From: an uncultured Oscillospiraceae bacterium
Lineage (GTDB): Bacteria > Bacillota > Clostridia > Oscillospirales > Oscillospiraceae
Assembly: GCA_910587345.1 (NCBI GenBank)
Contig: CAJUKH010000026.1
Location: forward strand, 186,001-250,000
Reading direction: 5' to 3'
DNA length: 64,000 nucleotides
This document shows positions 25,901 to 33,026 of this stretch, one piece after another. Every line of letters starts with the position of its first letter. Positions within the stretch are counted from its first letter, which is position 1. Under the pieces are notes generated by a model. The model did no database searches, was not told the origin of the DNA, and was given only the letters and a program-made list of their open reading frames with translations. Made by a program: the position numbers and the translations under genes.

Positions 25901-26661
25901 ACCCGGGCGGCCAGATACCGGTCATACGCCGCCTTCACCTTCTCATCCTGAATCTCAATATCCTCCAAATGGGTGGAGAAGGTGGTATGACGGCAGTGGT
26001 CGGACCAATAGGTATCCACCACCCGGATCTCCGTAATGGTGGGGTCCCGTTTTTCCTCGTCCTTAAAATAGGTTTGCAGGAACTTCAGATCATCCAGGTC
26101 CATGGCAAGGCCCAGAGTGTCCAGCAAACCGGTAAGTCCCTTCTCGTCCAGCGTGATAAACCCTTCCACCGTGGCCACATGGTCGGGGGTATCGTGGTTT
26201 TGCGTCAGCGTAGAGGGCTTATCCAAATCGGCCTCTCTGGACTCCACCGGATTTACCAGAAACTCCCTGATTTTCTCCAACTGCTCTTCGGTCAGGTCCC
26301 CGGACAGAAGATAGACTTTTGCAGAAGCCACCATCGGCCGCTCTCCGCCGCTGATGAACTGCACACACTGGGCCGCCGAATCCGCCCGCTGGTCAAACTG
26401 TCCGGGCAAAGGCTCCACGGCGAAAACGGTATGCGTCCCCTGGGGGATCTCCTCATAAATGTCATCCACCGCCGGCTCGCTGAACACGATGGGAACACAA
26501 CGGCGGAAAAGAGCCTCATCCAGCCCCTCCGCATCATAGCGGTTCAGAATACGAAGTCCTGTCAGTTCGGGCAGGTCCAGAAGGCTCCGCATCTCCTCCA
26601 GCAGCGCTTTGGCTTCCACAGCATAGGGCGCTTTCTTCTCGGCATAGATTCGGTAGACCAT
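22978..26661 (-). CDS. purL: phosphoribosylformylglycinamidine synthase, single-chain form
   Basis: This large enzyme converts FGAR, glutamine and ATP to FGAM, step 4 of purine synthesis. At 1227 residues it fuses the PurS-like N-terminus, two AIR-synthase-like halves (GGAATCIGGCIRDPLSG; GGKDSMSGTFMDLDVPP) and a C-terminal glutaminase (nucleophile Cys in LALGICNGFQAL, catalytic His in VAVSHGEGRF). No separate purS or purQ is expected. I start at the ATG at 26661, with GAGGAGGAGA upstream, rather than a TTG 15 bases earlier. It is the last gene of the operon. Confidence 0.97.
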   Translation of the reverse strand: MVYRIYAEKKAPYAVEAKALLEEMRSLLDLPELTGLRILNRYDAEGLDEALFRRCVPIVFSEPAVDDIYEEIPQGTHTVFAVEPLPGQFDQRADSAAQCVQFISGGERPMVASAKVYLLSGDLTEEQLEKIREFLVNPVESREADLDKPSTLTQNHDTPDHVATVEGFITLDEKGLTGLLDTLGLAMDLDDLKFLQTYFKDEEKRDPTITEIRVVDTYWSDHCRHTTFSTHLEDIEIQDEKVKAAYDRYLAARVEVYGEEKAAKRPRTLMDIATIGAKVLKKRGLLPELDESEEINACSIHVPAEVDGKIQDWLLMFKNETHNHPTEIEPFGGAATCIGGCIRDPLSGRVYVHQAMRFTGAGDPRTPFSETLEGKLPQRKLCQTAAAGYSSYGNQIGLATGHVAEVYHEGYVAKRLECGAVVGAAPAENVRRERPAPGDMVILLGGRTGRDGIGGATGSSKSHNKKSLTTMASEVQKGNAPEERKIQRLFRDPQVTRLIKRCNDFGAGGVSVAIGELADGLEIDLDAVRKKYEGLDGTELAISESQERMAVVVAAEDAAKFIAAAEKENLEAYQVAVVTESPRMVMTWKGRTIADLSRDFLNTNGAVKHADAAVGKKDRTAMERARFTSLREMAGSLKTASRRGLTERFDSTVSAGSVLMPFGGKTQRTPAQAMSALLPVLPGQETDQASIMAWGCDPEELSMDPYAGAYNAVTTSIAKVVAAGGDYQKIYLTLQEFFERLREEPQRWGKPMAALLGALDAQLDYAAAAIGGKDSMSGTFMDLDVPPTLISFAIAPARAGEVITPEFKGAGHPVYLFTGNPCAEGRRAAWESFHALCQEGKVKAAWAVENGVAEGVMKMSFGNNIGFAMAQDAELDWYAPWPAAILAELESEVECGCAMRIGMTTAEPVITIGSDSASVAELLSLNESVLESIYPTHTGEAGKVETVTWTKGTPAVMGHGIARPRVVIPVFPGTNTEYDAARACVEAGMEAKTVIIRNMTQTALADSAGELEDAIKASQILFLPGGFSGGDEPEGSAKFMVSFLRNPRLAEAITDLLKKRDGLALGICNGFQALVKLGLLPYGEIRDMTSESPTLTYNAIGRHQSSIVRTRVCSNLSPWLMEAAVGEVYNVAVSHGEGRFIASEEMLKQLAAAGQIATQYVDEAGVPSMATAVTPNGSFWAIEAITSPDGRILGKMGHSERVGKHLYKNIPGSFDIGIFRSGAKYFR

Positions 26662-26672
26662 GTCTCTCCTCC

Positions 26673-27956
26673 TCAATTTCCGGCGGCCAACGCTCTGGCC
26701 CCGATATCGTTTCTCTTGTGAAGCCCCTCAAAGGCAATGCCCTCCGCAGCGGCATAGGCTTTATCCACCGCCGCTTTCAGGGTATCCGCCGTAGCGGCTA
26801 CCCCCAGCACCCGGCCGCCGGAGGTCACCAGCTGCCCCCCCTTCTGATCGGTGCCTGCATGGTAGATGACCGCATCCGCCCCCAGCAGCTGACCATTCTT
26901 CAACCCGGAAATGACCTTCCCCTTCTCATAATGCTCGGGATACCCTCCGGAGGCCAGGACCACACAGGCGGCAGCCCCGGTGGAGAACTTTACCTCCACC
27001 TCTCCAAGCCGCTCCTGGGTCACCGCCTCCATAATGGTAAAGAGGTCGCTTTCCAGCAGAGGCAGCACCACCTGGGTCTCCGGGTCGCCAAAGCGGCAGT
27101 TATATTCAATGACCTTGGGGCCGTCAGGGGTGAGCATCAGTCCAAAGTAAAGGCACCCCTTAAAGGTCCGACCTTCGGCATTCATGGCCGCCATGGTGGG
27201 AAGAAAGATCTCTTTCATGCACCGTGCGGCAATGTCGGGGGTGTAATAGGGGTTGGGGGCGATGGTGCCCATACCGCCGGTATTCAACCCTTCATCGTGG
27301 TCCAGCGCCCGCTTATGGTCCATAGAGGAGACCATGGGCACCATGGTCTTACCATCGGTGAAGGCCAGGACGGACACCTCCGGCCCGGTCAGGAACTCCT
27401 CGATCACCACCGTGCTGCCGGAAGCCCCAAACTTCCCTCCTACCATCATCTCCTCCACAGCATTGAGGGCCTCCTCCGGGGTTTGGCAAATAATGACCCC
27501 TTTCCCCAGAGCCAGACCATCGGCCTTGACCACGATGGGCCACTTGCCATTGGCCGCCAGATAGGCCTTGGCCGCCTCCACATCGGTGAACGTCTCATAG
27601 GCGGCAGTGGGAATATGGTACTTTTTCATCAGGTCCTTGGAAAATGCCTTGCTGGCCTCGATCTGGGCGGCAGCAGCAGTGGGGCCGAAGGCAGGGATGC
27701 CCTTCTCGGCCAGCTTGTCCACCAACCCCAAAGCCAGAGGGTCATCGGGCGCTACCACCACATAGTCCATTTTGTTCTCTCCGGCCCAGGCAGCGATCTC
27801 CTCCACCTGCGTGGCCGCCAGAGGCACCCGAAGGGCGTCATATCCGATACCGCCATTGCCCGGGGCGGCAAACAGCTCGGTAATGCGGGGGTTTTCCTTC
27901 AATTTACGGATGATGGCGTGCTCCCGGCCTCCGCCGCCGACTACTAAAACCTTCAT
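26673..27956 (-). CDS. purD: phosphoribosylamine-glycine ligase (GAR synthetase)
   Basis: An ATP-grasp enzyme joining phosphoribosylamine and glycine, step 2 of the pathway. The N-terminus MKVLVVGGGGREHAIIRKL and the ATP-grasp regions (KADGLALGKGVIIC; GDPETQVVLPLL) are diagnostic. The ATG at 27956 fits the family start and gives 427 residues. It lies between the AICAR formyltransferase gene and purL, 11 bases before the latter. Confidence 0.97.
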   Translation of the reverse strand: MKVLVVGGGGREHAIIRKLKENPRITELFAAPGNGGIGYDALRVPLAATQVEEIAAWAGENKMDYVVVAPDDPLALGLVDKLAEKGIPAFGPTAAAAQIEASKAFSKDLMKKYHIPTAAYETFTDVEAAKAYLAANGKWPIVVKADGLALGKGVIICQTPEEALNAVEEMMVGGKFGASGSTVVIEEFLTGPEVSVLAFTDGKTMVPMVSSMDHKRALDHDEGLNTGGMGTIAPNPYYTPDIAARCMKEIFLPTMAAMNAEGRTFKGCLYFGLMLTPDGPKVIEYNCRFGDPETQVVLPLLESDLFTIMEAVTQERLGEVEVKFSTGAAACVVLASGGYPEHYEKGKVISGLKNGQLLGADAVIYHAGTDQKGGQLVTSGGRVLGVAATADTLKAAVDKAYAAAEGIAFEGLHKRNDIGARALAAGN

Positions 27957-27983
27957 AAAAAACGTCCTTTCCTTATGTAACAA

Positions 27984-29159
27984 TCAATGGTGGAACAGCC
28001 GCAGACCGCAGAAGGCCATTGCGATATTATGGTTGTTACAGGTCATAATGACATGGTCGTCCCGGATGGAACCCCCGGGCTGGACAATAGCCGAAACGCC
28101 GCTGCGGAAGGCCCGCTCCACATTGTCGCCGAAGGGGAAAAAGGCATCAGACCCCAGACAGACTCCCGTGACCTTACCCAGCCACTCCCGCTTCTCCTCA
28201 GCGGTCAGAGGCTCGGGCCGGATGGTGAAGAACTGCTGCCACTTGCCCTCATCCAGCACATCGCCGCTCTCTTCAGCGGACATATAGAGGTCAATGGTGT
28301 TATCCCGGTCAGCCCGGCCAATGCCCTCCTTGAAGGGAAGGCCCAGCACCTTGGGGTGGTGGCGCAGCTGCCACAAATCGGCCTTGTTGCCCGCCAGCCG
28401 GGTGCAGTGGATACGGCTTTGCTGGCCGGCGCCCACGCCGATGACCTGCCCTCCCTGGGCATAGCACACCGAGTTGGACTGGGTGTACTTCAGGGTGATA
28501 AGGCAGAGGAGCAGGTCCCGCTTCTGCTCATCGGTGAAGTGCTTATTCTCGGTCACCAGATTTTCCAGCCACTTCTCGTCGATTTTACTGTCGTTGCGCC
28601 CCTGCTCAAAGGTAACGCCAAACACATCCTTATGCTCCATGGGTGCGGGGACATAGGCAGGGTCGATCTGAACCACATTGTAGTTGCCCTTCTTCTTGGT
28701 CTTGAGGATGTCCAGCGCCTCCTCAGTATAGCCGGGGGCGATAACACCGTCGGAGACCTCATGCTTGATAAGCTGGGCAGTGGCGGCGTCGCAGACATCG
28801 GAGAGGGCAGCCCAGTCGCCGTAGGAACTCATCCGGTCGGCCCCCCTGGCCCGGGCATAGGCGCAGGCCAGCGAAGTCAGCTCTGTCTCTCCCACGAAAT
28901 ACATCTGCTTGAGTGCGTCATCCAAGGGCAGGCCCAGAGCGGCACCGGCGGGGGAAACGTGCTTAAAGGAAGCCGCAGCGGGCAGCCCGGTGGTCTCCTT
29001 CAGCTCCTTCACCAGCTGCCAGGAGTTAAGGGCGTCCAGAAAGTTGATGTACCCGGGCTTGCCGTTCAGCACCTGAACGGGCAGTTCCCCTTCCTTCATA
29101 AAGATACGGGCAGGCTTTTGGTTGGGGTTACAGCCATACTTCAATTCCAGTTCCGTCAT
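27984..29159 (-). CDS. AICAR formyltransferase, standalone (PurH C-terminal domain only)
   Basis: This 391-residue protein carries only the AICAR transformylase half of PurH. AASFKHVSPAGAALGLP holds the catalytic Lys-His pair, and QVIGVGAGQQSRIHCTR is the conserved folate/AICAR region. The N-terminal IMP cyclohydrolase domain of bifunctional PurH (about 200 residues) is absent. Cyclohydrolase activity is instead expected from the PurO-type protein two genes upstream. It uses 10-formyl-THF, whose shortage is what the ZTP riboswitch upstream senses. Confidence 0.92.
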   Translation of the reverse strand: MTELELKYGCNPNQKPARIFMKEGELPVQVLNGKPGYINFLDALNSWQLVKELKETTGLPAAASFKHVSPAGAALGLPLDDALKQMYFVGETELTSLACAYARARGADRMSSYGDWAALSDVCDAATAQLIKHEVSDGVIAPGYTEEALDILKTKKKGNYNVVQIDPAYVPAPMEHKDVFGVTFEQGRNDSKIDEKWLENLVTENKHFTDEQKRDLLLCLITLKYTQSNSVCYAQGGQVIGVGAGQQSRIHCTRLAGNKADLWQLRHHPKVLGLPFKEGIGRADRDNTIDLYMSAEESGDVLDEGKWQQFFTIRPEPLTAEEKREWLGKVTGVCLGSDAFFPFGDNVERAFRSGVSAIVQPGGSIRDDHVIMTCNNHNIAMAFCGLRLFHH

Positions 29160-29207
29160 GTTTTTCCTCTCCTTTGTCTTTGTATGATACTATAAAATTC
29201 ACGGGAC

Positions 29208-30401
29208 TCAATGCCCGCCCTCCCGCTCCTCCGGCGAGGTATAAGGCTCCGTATGAAATTTCCCATCCTCCCCCCGGCCATAGGCGGTGCCGTAAGGGGC
29301 CGTCAGCAGGGGCAGAATATCCGGGTCATAGTTGCAGATGGTATTCAGATGATACACACTGGTGTGGGAGGGATCGTTGACATAGGCCTCGCTTTCCTCC
29401 CCGGAGAAAAACCGCCACCCGCTGTCGGGATACTCCCCCGAGGGCTTCTCCCGATAGCACCAGCCCACCTTCTTCCCCGCCACCGTGATCTCATCGGTGG
29501 CAAAGCAGCCGGTGGGTCCCTGCCAGTCGGGCAGATACTCCTTCATCTCCGAAGCCCACAGCTTATATTCCTTCTCCCGGGGCGGCACATACCACATTCC
29601 GCTGCCCCAGGCCCCGTTCTCCTCCAGCAGCTGCCGTGTCAGCCGCAGCCACAGCTCCAGCCCCTGCTCCAGCTGGGGCATCTTGGCCCCCTGACGGAAA
29701 TCCCAGTACAGCTCTCCGCAGATAAGGCTTACCGCATAATCCACCCAGTTCTCAAAGATCTGGGCCTGGATGACCCAGTGGCCGGCCAGCTTGTCAAACT
29801 CCTCCCGGGTCAGCAGCCCGCAGGCATACCCCGCCCGCAGGTGGCCCATACACTCGCTGATATCCCAGGCCAGATACCCTTTGTGGCCTACCACCGGGTA
29901 AAATTGGGCGGAAAAATCCCGGGCCACGGTGAAGAAGCTGGGCCCGTCCTTGGTCAGCGGCGTGGGGTCAAAGGGAGGTCTTCCCTCCCAAAAGCCTTCA
30001 AAATCCAAGTAGTTGTTGTGGCAGCGAAGTTCTTTGTCGCAGAAGGCCAGCATGGACTCTTTATCGGTGATGCCAAAGACCTTCTCCAAATGAGTCCTGC
30101 AGGCCGCCCGGTCCGCCTCGGTGGCACAGAGGGGCAAGGTGGTAAAGTGATCCTCCCCGCTCTCCCCCGGCCCCGGGATACCCGGGGTCTTCCGCAGGGC
30201 CGGCACCCCGGCCAGCAGAGCCAGAAACTGGTCCCGGGAACACTCCCTCCGCTCCGGGATACCCCGGTCCCCCCACTCCAGCGCCAGTGCCAGCACCTGC
30301 TGGGGAAGGCCGGTGTCGTAGGGGTGAAAATCCTTCAATTTCCGTTTCTCCTCTGGTACGGGAGAGGTCTTGTCCGCCCGAAAATGGTCAAACAGCCCCA
30401 T
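29208..30401 (-). CDS. DUF1266-DUF2185 fusion protein inside the purine operon
   Basis: A 397-residue cytoplasmic protein. Residues about 150-250 fit DUF1266 (LAWDISECMGHLRAGYACGL, then an EEF..W..Y pattern). Residues about 315-385 fit DUF2185 (GWRFFSGEESEAYVNDP, then LNTICNYDPDILPLL). Both are families of unknown function seen mostly in bacterial immunity-type and stray contexts; I know no role in purine metabolism. It starts 14 bases after the purO stop and lies 48 bases before the AICAR formyltransferase, so it is co-transcribed with the last two steps of IMP synthesis. Domain calls come from memory of the families. Confidence 0.8.
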   Translation of the reverse strand: MGLFDHFRADKTSPVPEEKRKLKDFHPYDTGLPQQVLALALEWGDRGIPERRECSRDQFLALLAGVPALRKTPGIPGPGESGEDHFTTLPLCATEADRAACRTHLEKVFGITDKESMLAFCDKELRCHNNYLDFEGFWEGRPPFDPTPLTKDGPSFFTVARDFSAQFYPVVGHKGYLAWDISECMGHLRAGYACGLLTREEFDKLAGHWVIQAQIFENWVDYAVSLICGELYWDFRQGAKMPQLEQGLELWLRLTRQLLEENGAWGSGMWYVPPREKEYKLWASEMKEYLPDWQGPTGCFATDEITVAGKKVGWCYREKPSGEYPDSGWRFFSGEESEAYVNDPSHTSVYHLNTICNYDPDILPLLTAPYGTAYGRGEDGKFHTEPYTSPEEREGGH

Positions 30402-30415
30402 GACCTGTCACCCTC

Positions 30416-31111
30416 TCACTGATGCTTGTTGATAATGGCGGTATCGGTCTTGCCGCTTTCCAGCTCCACCATGCGGACAAAGAGGGACACCTTGTTGTCG
30501 GCATTCAGGGCCTCCCATACCTTGCTGGCCAGTTCCGTCGCCGTCTCATCCCCAAAGGGCACCCGCCGGGGTTCCCCGGAGAAAGCAGGCAGGGGGGCGC
30601 CGTCGGTCTCGTAGGTGCTGATGAAATGGCCCACCCCGGCAAGGCCGGCATACTCAAAGGTATACCGGTCACAGGCAGAGCCTTCCGGATCAGCGGCCTT
30701 CAAAATAGACAGCTTATAGCTGCCGTCGGGAGCCATCAATCCGGAGATACGGGAGGTCCAGTTGGGTCCGTCAGGCTCAAATTCCCGGGTCCGCAGGGCC
30801 TGCTCAAAGGGAAGCCCCTTCTCCAGAAAGTCCCGGATGGTATCGGTCTGGTCCCCGTTGGTGACAATGGTACCCCGGCCAAAAACCCGCACCGGGTGAT
30901 AGATGATAAGGGAGGGGTCTGTCATCTTGCTCTCGTCAAAGGCCCTGGTACGGATACCGTCGGCAGTCTCCTCAAAGACCCGGTTGCGGCTGTTCTCACT
31001 GCGGCCCATGATGAAGTAGACCATCACCGCTCTCCGATCGTCTGCGCTGCGGCCAAGGGCAATGCCCCGGCCGGGATAGGGGTTGTTTTTCAGCAGTTCA
31101 CAAAGCTCCAT
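30416..31111 (-). CDS. purO: IMP cyclohydrolase, archaeal PurO type
   Basis: This 231-residue protein fits the PurO-type IMP cyclohydrolase family (NPYPGRGIALGRSADDR, then VMVYFIMGRSENSRNRVF). It closes FAICAR to IMP, the last step of the pathway, and is unrelated in sequence to the cyclohydrolase domain of PurH. The ATG at 31111 has AAGGAGAGG upstream. It is the first gene behind the ZTP riboswitch. Together with the standalone AICAR formyltransferase it replaces bifunctional PurH. Confidence 0.88.
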   Translation of the reverse strand: MELCELLKNNPYPGRGIALGRSADDRRAVMVYFIMGRSENSRNRVFEETADGIRTRAFDESKMTDPSLIIYHPVRVFGRGTIVTNGDQTDTIRDFLEKGLPFEQALRTREFEPDGPNWTSRISGLMAPDGSYKLSILKAADPEGSACDRYTFEYAGLAGVGHFISTYETDGAPLPAFSGEPRRVPFGDETATELASKVWEALNADNKVSLFVRMVELESGKTDTAIINKHQ

Positions 31112-31175
31112 GATTCGCCTCTCCTTTTTGAATGGTTTTTCCATTTTTTCTCTGGTTTTTCACCGGAAAAGAGCA

Positions 31176-31280
31176 AAAATGGGCGCACCACCACAGGGGT
31201 GAATGCGCCCAGACGGTCGGCATTTCCGGCGCTGTACTCCATGTGGTCATCCACTTCCGTCAGTCATACAGTCCGCTGTT
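31176..31280 (-). promoter_or_regulatory. ZTP (pfl) riboswitch with overlapping terminator, upstream of purO
   Basis: On the minus strand the leader reads TATGACTGACGG, then a GTGG/CCAC hairpin, then the invariant 3' block GCCGACCGTCTGGGCG (about 31205-31218). This is the ZTP aptamer consensus. The final GGGCGC also forms the left arm of a terminator (31204-31210 with 31181-31187) followed by ATTTTT. Binding of ZMP or ZTP would hold the GGGCG in the aptamer and allow read-through into purO and the genes below. ZMP accumulates when 10-formyl-THF is short, which fits the formyltransferase gene downstream. Confidence 0.93.
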
Positions 31281-31286
31281 GCTTTT

Positions 31287-31316
31287 AGAATATCACGTCA
31301 CAGTCCATACTGTCAA
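31287..31316 (-). promoter_or_regulatory. internal SigA promoter feeding the ZTP riboswitch
   Basis: On the minus strand TTGACA and TATTCT are separated by 18 bases, just after the purN stop codon. It lets purO-DUF1266-formyltransferase-purD-purL be expressed independently of the purE promoter. Confidence 0.75.
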
Positions 31317-31320
31317 GGGT

Positions 31321-31944
31321 TCAGCCGATATGAACCATCCTGCCCTCCACACGCAGCTTTCCGGCGCAAAACAGCGCCACCGCCTGGGGGAGCAGCTTCC
31401 ATTCACACTGCTCCATGATCCGCTGCTGAAGGCTCTCCGGCGTATCATCGGCAAGGACCTCCACCGCCTTTTGCAAAACGATGGGTCCACCGTCACACTC
31501 TTCGCTGACAAAATGCACGGTAGCACCGGAGAGCTTGACGCCATACTCCAGCGCCTTCTCATGGACGTGAAGGCCATAATAACCCTTCCCGCAGAAGGAA
31601 GGGATCAGCGCAGGGTGAACATTCAAAATGGCATTGGGGAAGGCCTGTACGATCTCCTCTGTAAAAATCGTCAAAAAGCCCGCCAGAACCACCAAATCAA
31701 TGTTCAATTCCTTCAGCTTCTCCACCAAAGCCACCGTCATGGCGCGGCTGTCCGGAAAGCTCTTCCGGGCTATCACAAAATGAGGGATCTCCGCCCGGGC
31801 GGCCCGCTCCAACGCATAAACTCCCTCTTTGGAAGAGATCACAGCTGCGATCTCCCCATTGGGGATCTCCCCCCGGCTCTGGGCATCGATCAGCGCCTGC
31901 AGGTTGGTCCCGCCGCCGGACACCAAAACAGCGATCCTCTTCAT
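31321..31944 (-). CDS. purN: GAR formyltransferase (10-formyl-THF dependent)
   Basis: Step 3 enzyme, transferring formyl from 10-formyl-THF to GAR. MKRIAVLVSGGGTNLQALID at the N-terminus and the NVHPALIPSF and HFVSEECDGGPI motifs (catalytic Asn/His/Asp region) are clear. Length 207 is normal. The ATG at 31944 is one base after the purM stop codon, so it is translationally coupled; a longer open frame inside purM is not used. Confidence 0.96.
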   Translation of the reverse strand: MKRIAVLVSGGGTNLQALIDAQSRGEIPNGEIAAVISSKEGVYALERAARAEIPHFVIARKSFPDSRAMTVALVEKLKELNIDLVVLAGFLTIFTEEIVQAFPNAILNVHPALIPSFCGKGYYGLHVHEKALEYGVKLSGATVHFVSEECDGGPIVLQKAVEVLADDTPESLQQRIMEQCEWKLLPQAVALFCAGKLRVEGRMVHIG

Positions 31945-31945
31945 C

Positions 31946-32989
31946 TTATAAAACCTCCACGCCGAAACCGCCGGCAACCACCTTGCCGATGACAGCAGCG
32001 GTCTCTCCCGCCTTCGCCAGCAGCTCCAAAGCCTTCTCCGCCTCGTTGGCAGGCAGAGCCAGCACCATGCCCACACCCATGTTAAAGGTGTTATACATAT
32101 CGTGGTCCGAGATCTTCCCCTTCTCCTGGATCAGCCGGAAAATGGGCAGCTGAGGCAAGGCCTTCCCATCAATGGAGGCGGCACAGCCCTCCGGCAGCAT
32201 ACGGGGCACATTCTCATAGAACCCGCCGCCAGTAACGTGGCTGGCCCCGTGAAGGTCCACTCCGCCGTCAATGAGAGCCAGCACCGACTTCACATAGATT
32301 TTGGTGGGAGCCAACAGCACTTCTCCCAGGCTCTTCCCCTCCAGCTCCGTCATGGGAGCTGTCAAATCAGCTTTCTCAATGTCAAAGACCTTCCGCACCA
32401 GCGAGAAACCGTTGGAGTGGACCCCTGTGGAAGCGAGGCCGATGAGTACATCCCCCTCCGCCACCTTGGAGCCGTCAATGATGTTTCCCCTATCCACGAT
32501 ACCCACCGTGAAGCCCGCCAGGTCATAATCCTCGGGCGCCATCACACCGGGATGCTCGGCAGTCTCGCCGCCGATAAGGGCGCAGCCCGCCTGGACACAA
32601 CCTTCCGCCACGCCGGAGACCATATCGGCCACCTTCTGGGGTTCATTTTTACCAATGGCAATGTAATCCAGGAAAAAGAGGGGCCTGGCGCCGCAGCAGA
32701 TAATGTCATTGACGCACATGGCCACACAGTCAATACCGATGGTATCATGCCTGTTCAGCAGTTGGGCGATACGGATCTTGGTGCCCACCCCGTCGGTGCC
32801 GGATACCAGCACCGGCTCCTTCATGCCGGCAACGTCAGGGGCAAACAGCCCTCCAAACCCACCGATGCCGGAAACCACGCCGGGGATCATGGTCCTGGCC
32901 ACATGCTTTTTCATCAACTCTACGCCCTGATAGCCCGCAGTGATGTCCACTCCGGCAGCTGCATAGGCCTCGGAATGCGAGTTTTTCAT
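31946..32989 (-). CDS. purM: AIR synthetase (FGAM cyclo-ligase)
   Basis: Step 5 enzyme, closing FGAM to AIR with ATP. VSGTDGVGTKIRIAQLL, FFLDYIAIGK and GGETAEHPGVM are the family motifs. Length 347 is normal. The ATG at 32989 has GAGG 7 bases upstream. It lies between purF and purN in the upstream half of the operon. Confidence 0.97.
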   Translation of the reverse strand: MKNSHSEAYAAAGVDITAGYQGVELMKKHVARTMIPGVVSGIGGFGGLFAPDVAGMKEPVLVSGTDGVGTKIRIAQLLNRHDTIGIDCVAMCVNDIICCGARPLFFLDYIAIGKNEPQKVADMVSGVAEGCVQAGCALIGGETAEHPGVMAPEDYDLAGFTVGIVDRGNIIDGSKVAEGDVLIGLASTGVHSNGFSLVRKVFDIEKADLTAPMTELEGKSLGEVLLAPTKIYVKSVLALIDGGVDLHGASHVTGGGFYENVPRMLPEGCAASIDGKALPQLPIFRLIQEKGKISDHDMYNTFNMGVGMVLALPANEAEKALELLAKAGETAAVIGKVVAGGFGVEVL

Positions 32990-33026
32990 TTGATAACCTC
33001 CTCGTTTTGGAATGACCCTTTCGCCG

